64,000 nucleotides of DNA from Brockia lithotrophica. GTDB taxonomy: Bacteria; Bacillota; Bacilli; Thermicanales; DSM-22653. Below, in pieces: positions 25,230 through 32,650 of the stretch (position 1 is its first letter; every line of letters begins with the position of its first letter). Under the pieces are notes generated by a model, which ran no database searches, was not told the DNA's origin, and saw only the letters and a list, made by a program, of their open reading frames with translations. The DNA is taken from contig NZ_RBIJ01000003.1 in assembly GCF_003633725.1 (NCBI RefSeq), forward strand, positions 149,680-213,679. Direction: 5' to 3'. A program made the position numbers and the translations under genes.

Positions 25230-26621
25230 CTACGCTCGCCGGAGCACCGCCACGCTCTCCACGTGGCCCGTCTGGGGGAAGAGGTCCACGGGACGCACGA
25301 CCTGAAGGTCGTACCCGTGTTCGCGGAACCGCGCCACGTCACGGGCCAAGGTGGCGGGATTGCAGGAGACGTACACGACGGCGCGAGGAGAAAGGGCTGC
25401 TGCGGCGCGGATCATCTCGGGGGGAAGGCCTTTGCGCGGCGGGTTCACCACGACGACGTCCGCCCGCCTGCCCGCCTCCGCCCAGCGGGGAAAGACTTCC
25501 TCCGCCCGACCAAGATGGAACTCGGCGTTTGCAATGCCGTTTTTCCTGGCGTTTTCCCGCGCGTCGCGTACCGCCTCGGCGACGACTTCCACGCCCGAAA
25601 CCCGCCGCACCTTGCGGGCAAGCCAAAGAGAAAGACTTCCGATGCCGCTGTAGGCTTCGGCGACCTCGTCCTCCGGACGAAACTCCCCCAGGGCTTCCAC
25701 CTCGCGGTAGAGGACTTCCGCCTGGCGCGTGTTCACCTGGAGAAAGGAACGGTAGGTCACGTCGAGCTCGAGCTCGCCCAGGCGCTCGCGGAGCGTCTCG
25801 CGCCCGTAGAGGAGGCGTGCCTCGTCTCCGAAGACGAAGTTCGTCGGACGGGGCTGGACATTTTGCCAGACGGAAACGAGGGCGGGAAAGCGGCGGACGA
25901 GCTCGCGGGCAAAGGCCTGCCCCTGGGGGAACTCCCGACGGGCGGTTACGAGCACGAGCATGAGCTCTCCGTAGGCAAACGACTTCCGGAGGACGAGGTG
26001 GCGCACAAACCCCGTACGCCGCGCTTCGTCGTACGGCGCAAGACCGAAGGCGTTGAGGATCTTTGCGGCTTCGGCGGCGAGGGAGGCGAACTCCTCGGGA
26101 GCGAGAAGGCAGTCGTCGACGGGGACGAAGGCGTGCGTCCCGCGGGCGTAATACCCCACGCGAAGCGCCCCCGGCGATCCGCCCGCAACCATCTGCACCT
26201 TGTTTCGGTAGCGCCACGGCTCTTTTGCGCCGCAAATGGGAAGAACCGGCGGCTCGGGGATTTGGGCAAGCCGCCGGAGGGCGTCGCGGACGAAGGCTTC
26301 TTTGTAGCGAAGCTGCGCCTCGTAGGTCGCGTGCTGCAGCGTGCACCCCCCGCACCGGCCGTACACGGGGCACGGCGGAGGGGTGCGGTCGGGTGAGGCC
26401 GACTCGAGCGCGAGGAGCTCCGCCCGCGCGTAATCGCGCTTCAGCTGCACGACGCGGGCGCGTACCCGCTCTCCGGGAAGTGCCCCGGGGACGAAGACGA
26501 CGAACCCGTCGCCCCGGGAAAGCCCTTCGCCTTCCTGCGTAACCGTTTCGACGGAAAACGTTCGCTCCTCACCCATCCGAAGCGGAGGAACGGCATCCTT
26601 ATGCGCCTGCGTTCGTCTCAT
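25230..26621 (-). CDS. 23S rRNA m5U methyltransferase (RlmD/RlmC/TrmA family)
   Basis: 463-residue SAM-dependent uracil-C5 methyltransferase. An N-terminal TRAM domain (FVVFVPGALPGERVRARV) is followed by a 4Fe-4S motif with Cys84, Cys90, Cys93 and a likely fourth ligand Cys171. The SAM fold has AEAYSGIGSLSLWLA, and the catalytic cysteine is in VSCNPATLARD after VVVNPPRKGL. Substrate position (U747, U1939 or tRNA) cannot be told from motifs. No clear ribosome site supports either ATG 26621 or ATG 26576, so the start is uncertain. It needs the Suf system for its cluster. Confidence 0.9.
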   Translation of the reverse strand: MRRTQAHKDAVPPLRMGEERTFSVETVTQEGEGLSRGDGFVVFVPGALPGERVRARVVQLKRDYARAELLALESASPDRTPPPCPVYGRCGGCTLQHATYEAQLRYKEAFVRDALRRLAQIPEPPVLPICGAKEPWRYRNKVQMVAGGSPGALRVGYYARGTHAFVPVDDCLLAPEEFASLAAEAAKILNAFGLAPYDEARRTGFVRHLVLRKSFAYGELMLVLVTARREFPQGQAFARELVRRFPALVSVWQNVQPRPTNFVFGDEARLLYGRETLRERLGELELDVTYRSFLQVNTRQAEVLYREVEALGEFRPEDEVAEAYSGIGSLSLWLARKVRRVSGVEVVAEAVRDARENARKNGIANAEFHLGRAEEVFPRWAEAGRRADVVVVNPPRKGLPPEMIRAAAALSPRAVVYVSCNPATLARDVARFREHGYDLQVVRPVDLFPQTGHVESVAVLRRA

Positions 26622-26650
26622 CGGTAGGGATGTTCACCGCCCCCGGCGCC

Positions 26651-26679
26651 CGTCCGCCGCATGGGGCAGACGGCGGACG
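26651..26679 (-). other. GC-rich hairpin after the SDR gene
   Basis: CGTCCGCCG (26651-26659) and CGGCGGACG (26671-26679) form a 9-bp stem 4 bases past the SDR stop. No T run follows on the minus strand, so it may stabilise the message end or act as a pause rather than an intrinsic terminator. Confidence 0.4.
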
Positions 26680-26682
26680 TTT

Positions 26683-27510
26683 CTACCAGATCGTCGCACC
26701 TCCGTCTACCACGAGCGTCGTCCCCGTCACAAACGACGCTTCTTCAGAAGCCAAAAAGAGCACGGCTTCGGCGATCTCCGCGGGTACGGCGGCGCGGCCC
26801 AAGGGGGAGGCAGCCTCGATCTTGCGGCGCGTTTCCTCTTGGGCGAAGAGATCTTCGGTCATGGGCGAGCGCACCCAGCCTGGGGCTACGGCGTTTACGC
26901 GGATCCGGTAAGGGGCGTAGCTCACGGACATCGCCCGCGTAAGGGCCAAAACCCCGCCCTTGCTCGCCGTGTACGCATGGGTGTCGTTGGGAGGAGTCGA
27001 GCCGACAAGGGCGTCGTCCGACGCGATGTGAACCACCGCCCCACCCCGGGCAAACATGAGAGGGAGAAAAGCACGGGAGACGAGGTACACGCCCGTGAGG
27101 TTTACGGCCAACACGCGGGCCCACACCTCGGGCGAAAGAAGGTGCACGGGACCGTCGCCCAAGTGGCGGCCGCTGACCCCGGCATTGTTTACGAGAACGT
27201 TGACGTAGGAGACCCGCTCCGCCGCAAAGCGGGCCGCCTGCTCCACTTCTTCCGGGTTTGCCACGTCGACGGGGAGAAACCATGCCTCGGTGTCTTCAAG
27301 GCACTTTCGTCCTTCGAGAAGCGCGAGAGTCTCCGCGGCTTCCTCAGAACGTACGTCGAGCAAAAACAGCGCCCGTGCACCTTCTTCCGCAAAGCGGATG
27401 GCGATTTCCCGCCCGATCCCCCGCGCCGCACCGGTGACGACTACGACCTTGTCGCAAAAGCGGGCTTTACGCCTGCCGCACCCGCAACGAACGTCCCGCC
27501 CGGCTTCCAT
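26683..27510 (-). CDS. short-chain dehydrogenase/reductase
   Basis: 275-residue classical SDR. The nucleotide site is VVVTGAARGIG, the structural motif NNAG, catalytic Ser in VVHIASDDALVG and YxxxK in HAYTASKGG; the C-terminus VTGTTLVVDGGATIW is typical. The pattern fits NAD(P)-dependent alcohol or 3-oxoacyl reduction, but the substrate is unknown. An N-terminal extension of 20 residues contains CGCG and other cysteines before the Rossmann fold, which is unusual. It lies 6 bases after gatB, so it is probably co-transcribed with gatCAB. Confidence 0.88.
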   Translation of the reverse strand: MEAGRDVRCGCGRRKARFCDKVVVVTGAARGIGREIAIRFAEEGARALFLLDVRSEEAAETLALLEGRKCLEDTEAWFLPVDVANPEEVEQAARFAAERVSYVNVLVNNAGVSGRHLGDGPVHLLSPEVWARVLAVNLTGVYLVSRAFLPLMFARGGAVVHIASDDALVGSTPPNDTHAYTASKGGVLALTRAMSVSYAPYRIRVNAVAPGWVRSPMTEDLFAQEETRRKIEAASPLGRAAVPAEIAEAVLFLASEEASFVTGTTLVVDGGATIW

Positions 27511-27516
27511 CCGATC

Positions 27517-28998
27517 TCACGCTCCGCCCGGCTCTCCCAAGGCCTCGCGCAAGAGTTGGTTGACGAGCTCCGGATGCGCCTTCCCGCGCGTTTCGCGCAT
27601 GACCTGGCCGACGAGGAAGCCGAGGGCCTTTTCCTTGCCCTTTCGGTAGTCTTCCACGGATTTGGGGTTCGCCGCGAGGACCCGGTCTACGATCTCGCGC
27701 AGGGCCTTGGGATCCGCGATTTGCACGAGACCTTCGGCTTCCACGATCTCGCGCGGATCCCGTCCGCTCTCCGCCATGCGCTGAAAGACGGCCTTGGCGA
27801 TATTCGTAGAAATCGTACCGTTCTCGATCAAGGCGAGGAGTTCCGCCCACTGACGCGGGGTGATGGGAACGTCGCGAACGGCGAGCCCCCGCTCGTTCAC
27901 GTACCCCAGGAACTCACTCATGAGCCAGTTCGCCAGGGGTTTGGGCGGAGCCCCCTCGCGTACGCCCGCCTCGAAGAGGTCGCTGAGTTCGCGGTTGGCC
28001 GTGAGTACGCCGGCGTCGTAGGCGCTGAGTCCATATGTTTCCTGAAACTTTCTTCGGCGTTCCTTAGGAAGTTCAGGGAGTTCCGCACGAATGCGTTCTA
28101 TATAGCTTTCCTCGAGAACATAGGGAACAACCTCGGGTTCGTGTATCGGTCGGTAGTCAAAACCGCCAAATTTTTGACGCATGGAAAAGGTGCGACGAAG
28201 ATCTTCGTCCCAACGCCGCGTTTCGCTCACCACGCGTTCGCCGCGGCGGAGGAGGGAAATTTGCCGCTCGATCTCGTAGGCGACGGCGCGCTCGACTCCG
28301 GAGATGGAGTTCAGGTTCTTCACTTCTACCTTTGCCCCGAAGACAGGAGAACCCTTCGGACGCACAGATATGTTCGCATCAGCGCGGAGCGAGCCTTCCT
28401 CCATACGCACGTCGCTGATTCCCAGGTAGAGTATCGTGAGGCGCAATTCTTCAAGAAAAGCCCGTGCTTCCTCTGGAGAAGAGATGTCAGGTTCGGTAAC
28501 GATCTCGATGAGAGGGATGCCAGATCGATTGAAGTCAATGAGAGTCGCATTATCGCCATCACCCAGCAAGTGGATGCTTTTCCCAGCATCTTCTTCTAGG
28601 TGTATCTCGCGAATTCGGATAACCTTGGACCTCCCGCCTACATCGATGGTGAGTGAGCCGTTTCTCCCAATGGGAGCATGAATTTGGCTAATTTGATATG
28701 CCTTTGGAAGATCATGGTAAAAATACTGCTTGCGGTCAAAACGAACGCACCGTTCAATCTCGCAACCAAAGGCTAGCGTGGCGCGGAGAGCGTATTCTAC
28801 AGCCCGTTCGTTTAGGAGCGGGAGCATTCCCGGATGACCGAGGCAGATGGGACACGTATGCGCGTTGGGCGGGGCACCGAATGTCGTCGGGCAGGAACAA
28901 AAAAGCTTCGTGGCCGTGGCAAGTTCTACGTGCACTTCGAAACCAATTACCGCTTCGTACTCCGTCGCATGCGTTTCTCCACGTACCACGCTCATCAT
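27517..28998 (-). CDS. gatB: Asp/Glu-tRNA(Asn/Gln) amidotransferase subunit B
   Basis: 493-residue kinase/tRNA-binding subunit of GatCAB, which makes Gln-tRNA and Asn-tRNA by amidating misacylated tRNA. Visible: EAVIGFEVHVELATATKLFC, zinc-type CSCP...CPICLGHPG, DFNRSGIPLIEIVTEPD and ADANISVR, with a C-terminal YqeY-like domain. ATG overlaps the gatA stop, with AAGGTGG upstream. The 5' half has clearly lower GC (about 48-50%) than the genes around it, which suggests different ancestry or recombination. Confidence 0.97.
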   Translation of the reverse strand: MMSVVRGETHATEYEAVIGFEVHVELATATKLFCSCPTTFGAPPNAHTCPICLGHPGMLPLLNERAVEYALRATLAFGCEIERCVRFDRKQYFYHDLPKAYQISQIHAPIGRNGSLTIDVGGRSKVIRIREIHLEEDAGKSIHLLGDGDNATLIDFNRSGIPLIEIVTEPDISSPEEARAFLEELRLTILYLGISDVRMEEGSLRADANISVRPKGSPVFGAKVEVKNLNSISGVERAVAYEIERQISLLRRGERVVSETRRWDEDLRRTFSMRQKFGGFDYRPIHEPEVVPYVLEESYIERIRAELPELPKERRRKFQETYGLSAYDAGVLTANRELSDLFEAGVREGAPPKPLANWLMSEFLGYVNERGLAVRDVPITPRQWAELLALIENGTISTNIAKAVFQRMAESGRDPREIVEAEGLVQIADPKALREIVDRVLAANPKSVEDYRKGKEKALGFLVGQVMRETRGKAHPELVNQLLREALGEPGGA

Positions 28999-30536
28999 TC
29001 GTTCCCACCTTCCCGAGACGATAACTCCATAATCTTCCCCCCAAAAGGGGGGCGTGCCTCCAACGGACGTGCTTCCTCCCAGGAAAACGCAAAAGCGAGG
29101 ACGTCTAGATCGGAGTAGCGGGGCCCGACGATCTGAAGCCCCACAGGCATGCCGTCAGAACCGCGACCGGCAGGCACGCTCACCGCAGGCAGGCCCGCGA
29201 GGTTGGCAGGTATCGTGAGGAGGTCTTGCGTGAGTTCGACGACGGGATCGAGGTCCCCGGCGGCGCCTAAGGCCGGAGCCGTCGTCGGGGTCGTGGGTCC
29301 GAGGAGGAGGTCGTAGTCGGCAAAGAGCGCCTCAAGGCGGATGGCGAGAAAGCGGCGAGCACGGAGAGCTCGTTCGTACAGGTCAACAAAAGACTCAGAA
29401 AGTGTGACATAGGTGCCAAAGAGGATGCGGCGCTTCACCTCCCACCCAAACCCTTGGGATCGCGTCCAAGTGCTCAGCGTATCGACGTCCCCTGCCGGAA
29501 CGCGCAGCCCAAAGCGTACACCGTCGAAACGACCAAGGTACGATGCGGCTTCGGCGGTCATCACCACGGCGTATACGGCGCTCGCGAGCTTGAGCTCAGG
29601 GATGGACACTACCTCAACGTGGGCCCCGAGCTCTTCCATGCGGCGGGCAGCAGCTTCTATGGCAATGCGAACGTCGGGCGATACGCCATCTCCGAGGAAC
29701 TCACGGACAAGGGCCACCTTTACACCGGAAAATCCACGAGACAACAGAGCGTGCAAACGCTCGACGCGGGCAGGGTAGGCGAGCCGCTGGATTTCTGCAA
29801 GCTGATTCGCAAAGGCCGGAGGAAGTTTTCCAAAACTCGTAGGATCCTTGTGGTCGCTCCCGGAGATGTGGACAAAGGTATAAGCAGCATCGGCAACTGT
29901 ATTGGCAAGAACGCCTACGGTATCCAAGGATGCGGCCATATGAATAAGCCCAAAGCGAGAAATAAGCCCATATGTCGGTTTGAAGCCTACGATTCCCGTG
30001 TATGCTGCCGGTTGACGCACAGAGCCTCCCGTGTCGCTCCCTAAGGCAAGAGGGGTGAAGCCCGCGGCAACAGCCGCCGCCGAACCACCGCTCGAACCGC
30101 CAGCCGTGCGTGTGAGGTCCCACGGGTTACGTGTGGGACCGAAAGCGCTCGTCTCCGTCGAGACGCCCATGGCGAATTCATCGAGGTTTGTTTTGCCCAA
30201 GAGTACCGCACCACCAAGAGCAAGATGTTTCCATGCAGTGGCGTCTACGGGCGGCACGTAGGTTTCAAGTATTCGACTCCCCGCCGTCGTTCGCACGCCG
30301 CGGGTGAGAAAGTTGTCCTTTAAGGCGACGGGAATTCCAAAAAAAGGAAGCGTTTGCCGATCTTCCACCCTCAGGTTCCGCGCCTCTTCGCGTGCCTCCT
30401 CGCGCACGAGGAGGAAGGCGTGGATCTCGGGGTCGCGCGCGGCTATGGCCTCCAGGTAGTGCCGGGCGACGTCTTCGGGAGTCGCCTCGCCTGAGGCGAG
30501 GCGACTCCGCCACGCGAGTACGGAAAAGCCATCCAT
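28995..30536 (-). CDS. gatA: Asp/Glu-tRNA(Asn/Gln) amidotransferase subunit A
   Basis: 513-residue amidase that releases ammonia from glutamine for GatB. The Ser-cisSer-Lys triad is complete: Lys73 (VALKDN), Ser148 in TAGGSSGGSAAAV, Ser172 in GSDTGGSVRQPA, with the same spacing as in characterised GatA. So glutamine hydrolysis is kept here, in contrast to PurF and GuaA in this window. The ATG is behind GAGGAGTGAGGA. The 3' half shows reduced GC (about 47%). Confidence 0.97.
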   Translation of the reverse strand: MDGFSVLAWRSRLASGEATPEDVARHYLEAIAARDPEIHAFLLVREEAREEARNLRVEDRQTLPFFGIPVALKDNFLTRGVRTTAGSRILETYVPPVDATAWKHLALGGAVLLGKTNLDEFAMGVSTETSAFGPTRNPWDLTRTAGGSSGGSAAAVAAGFTPLALGSDTGGSVRQPAAYTGIVGFKPTYGLISRFGLIHMAASLDTVGVLANTVADAAYTFVHISGSDHKDPTSFGKLPPAFANQLAEIQRLAYPARVERLHALLSRGFSGVKVALVREFLGDGVSPDVRIAIEAAARRMEELGAHVEVVSIPELKLASAVYAVVMTAEAASYLGRFDGVRFGLRVPAGDVDTLSTWTRSQGFGWEVKRRILFGTYVTLSESFVDLYERALRARRFLAIRLEALFADYDLLLGPTTPTTAPALGAAGDLDPVVELTQDLLTIPANLAGLPAVSVPAGRGSDGMPVGLQIVGPRYSDLDVLAFAFSWEEARPLEARPPFGGKIMELSSREGGNE

Positions 30537-30545
30537 GGGGGTTCC

Positions 30546-30836
30546 TCACTCCTCGAGGACATTTGGAACGACAAAGAACCCGTTCTGCACTTCGGGAGCG
30601 CTCCGAAGGAGCTCTTCCCGCGAGGGGAATGCCTCCGGCACGTCCGCGCGGAGAACCGGTTCCACCTCGACGGGCAGAATCATGGGAGAAACGCCATCCA
30701 AGGGCAACTGTCGCAAGGGGGAAACGTACGCGAGGAGCTCCTCGAGCTCGCGCTCCATGCGAACCTTTTCCTCAGGCGTGAGCTCGAGACGGGCAAGATA
30801 CTGAAGTTTTTCCCACGTTTCGGGTGAAAGCGGCAC
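30546..30836 (-). CDS. gatC: Asp/Glu-tRNA(Asn/Gln) amidotransferase subunit C
   Basis: 96-residue small subunit that wraps the GatA-GatB interface. Typical sequence: LQYLARLELTPEEKVRMERE, ELEELLAYVSPLRQ, a Pro/Val-rich linker, then LRADVPEAFPSREELLRSAP. GTG start with AAAGGGGG upstream. First gene of gatC-A-B and probably the SDR gene. Confidence 0.95.
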   Translation of the reverse strand: MPLSPETWEKLQYLARLELTPEEKVRMERELEELLAYVSPLRQLPLDGVSPMILPVEVEPVLRADVPEAFPSREELLRSAPEVQNGFFVVPNVLEE

Positions 30837-30924
30837 CTCAGCTACCCCCTTTCAGAGCGGGGCCGCATCGCACGCGTTTCCGAAAACCGAGCCGTACGGC
30901 AACCGCGGCGTGCGGCACACACAA

Positions 30925-30933
30925 ATCATAGCA
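30925..30933 (-). promoter_or_regulatory. extended -10 promoter of gatCAB
   Basis: Minus strand TGCTATGAT is an extended -10 about 90 bases before gatC; the -35 region is not consensus. Gap 30837-31159 otherwise holds only the upstream region of the divergent gene at 31160. Confidence 0.55.
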
Positions 30934-31159
30934 CATCTTTTCCCCGCGCACCGCAAGGGAATCGAAACCGAGAAGCGTCCGTTGGGCGAATAAGAGATGC
31001 CACACAGGAACTTCGTGCCTAGTGTGCAAAATCCCCCCAAGCAGGTGGACTTCGGGTGTTCCTTACGGTAGGATATTCTTCGGCGCGTATGGTATGGGAA
31101 CCGTCTTTCTCAGTCCCATTTTCCGAGGAAATTTCCCGCGCGAAGGAGGGGCCCCCTTC

Positions 31160-32602
31160 GTGATCTCCGGCGAAATCCCCCTGTCCCGAGAGCGCGCGTA
31201 CGGATTAGAAAAGATTGGTACGTTTTCTCGCTATGTGGTTTTGGGTATGTTTCTTGTTTCTATTAGCGTGTTTTTTATTACATTTTTAACGGAACTAAAT
31301 ATTTTTTCTGAATTTGTTCACGATCGGCTTATGGTGTCGGCTTTCGCAATGCAACTTATTTTTCCTGCTGCGTTTATTTTTGTTGCTTATGAAAACTTAA
31401 AAATAAGATTAAACAGTAAATACGTACCATATTTTTTATTATTGTTTTTGGTGTATGCTATATTTTTATTTTCTCTGTTATCTTTTGTATGGAGCGATTA
31501 CCCATTATATGCAATTAAAAAGTCAATTACAATATTCGTTCCCGTTATTTTATTATCAGTCGTGATGCTATTCGATGATAACCCAATAAAAACGTTTAAC
31601 TACGTATCTATAATTTTTGTTGCGACGTCATTATTATCTTCGATTTACGGAGAAATAGTTTTGTTCGCTGGAAAAATAAATCCAATCCCACTCAGCGAAA
31701 ATATTTACGAACAGTCGATATCTTTAGGTATTTTAAAGGTTTCACAAATTGTTTATGGAACGCTTCCTTTTCTTCGTATATCTTCATTTTTGTCGAATCC
31801 GAATAGTCTTGCTGTGTTGAACTCTGTTGGTATTGTCTTTACACTTTATTTATCGAGAATTAAGTATATAAAAAATTCGACCGGGGCTTTCTTGTTGTTC
31901 GTTCAGGCGGTTTCTCTGCTCCTCACTTTTTCGCGTGACGGAATCCTATTTGTCGCTCTCATGCTCTTTGCCTATTTCCTGTGGTTTGCGAAAAGAGGAA
32001 CCTTGCAGGTTGCAGGGCTCCTTTTTGCAGGTGTACTCCTCGTTCTCTTCCTCTTGGAGATTTACCTCGTGTACCAAAGCATACACCCCACCTACTCCCA
32101 CACCGACGGCCAGTCGTTCCTCGAAAAACGACTTTCCTTGGGGCTGAACGGCAGAGATCGAATTTGGAGACCGGTGGTCGAACAAATCACCGCAACGCCC
32201 CTCTTCGGCATAGGATTCGGCGCCGCGACGGAAGCGATCCTGCGACCGTTGGGGATCGAACACACCGTCCACAGCTCGCACCTCCAAATTCTCGCGGAGC
32301 TCGGAATCGCGGGCTATGCCTTGTTTCTCCTCGTGTTTTTCACCTTCGGCTGGTTTGCGCTTCGCGCAATGCAAAGGCCTTCCGACCTCGTCGTCCGAAA
32401 CGTTGGCGCCGCCACGTTTTCTCTGGTCTTCGGCTTCTTCCTCCACGACTTCTTGGAAAGCGTGATCGTCCTGTGGGGGCCGTTTACCCTCCTTACGGCG
32501 TATGCGATGTTTACCCTCCTCCACCCTAGGGTAATTGGAGAAGTCGTCCGAAAAGGCGAGATGCGCGGAATTCCCGTATCGGAGGATTCCGTGTATACTT
32601 GA
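31160..32602 (+). CDS. O-antigen ligase/polymerase-like membrane protein with AT-rich core
   Basis: 480-residue polytopic protein with about 11-12 membrane segments and a large outward loop near residues 305-365 (LEKRLSLGLNGRDRIWRP, then GIGFGAATEAI and VHSSHLQILAELGIAG). These are the Wzy_C/WaaL-type landmarks, so it probably joins or polymerises a surface glycan. The GTG start is behind AAGGAGGGG; the open frame runs back to 31022 without a ribosome site. The 5' half is extremely AT-rich (some lines about 20-25% GC) and then switches abruptly near 31.92 kb to normal host composition, inside one continuous frame. Confidence 0.72.
   Translation: MISGEIPLSRERAYGLEKIGTFSRYVVLGMFLVSISVFFITFLTELNIFSEFVHDRLMVSAFAMQLIFPAAFIFVAYENLKIRLNSKYVPYFLLLFLVYAIFLFSLLSFVWSDYPLYAIKKSITIFVPVILLSVVMLFDDNPIKTFNYVSIIFVATSLLSSIYGEIVLFAGKINPIPLSENIYEQSISLGILKVSQIVYGTLPFLRISSFLSNPNSLAVLNSVGIVFTLYLSRIKYIKNSTGAFLLFVQAVSLLLTFSRDGILFVALMLFAYFLWFAKRGTLQVAGLLFAGVLLVLFLLEIYLVYQSIHPTYSHTDGQSFLEKRLSLGLNGRDRIWRPVVEQITATPLFGIGFGAATEAILRPLGIEHTVHSSHLQILAELGIAGYALFLLVFFTFGWFALRAMQRPSDLVVRNVGAATFSLVFGFFLHDFLESVIVLWGPFTLLTAYAMFTLLHPRVIGEVVRKGEMRGIPVSEDSVYT
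32571..32599 (+). promoter_or_regulatory. possible metE promoter
   Basis: TTCCCG, 17 bases, TATACT, within the last codons of the preceding gene and about 52 bases before the metE start. The -10 is good, the -35 only partial. Confidence 0.42.
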
Positions 32603-32650
32603 GGCACATCGCCTTTTCGTCTACAACCACAGTACCGGGAGGTGGGCAGA

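Noticed and set aside
32603-32650. SAM riboswitch or T-box for metE
   Set aside because: The gap to the preceding stop is 48 bases and shows no kink-turn, T-box sequence or terminator.
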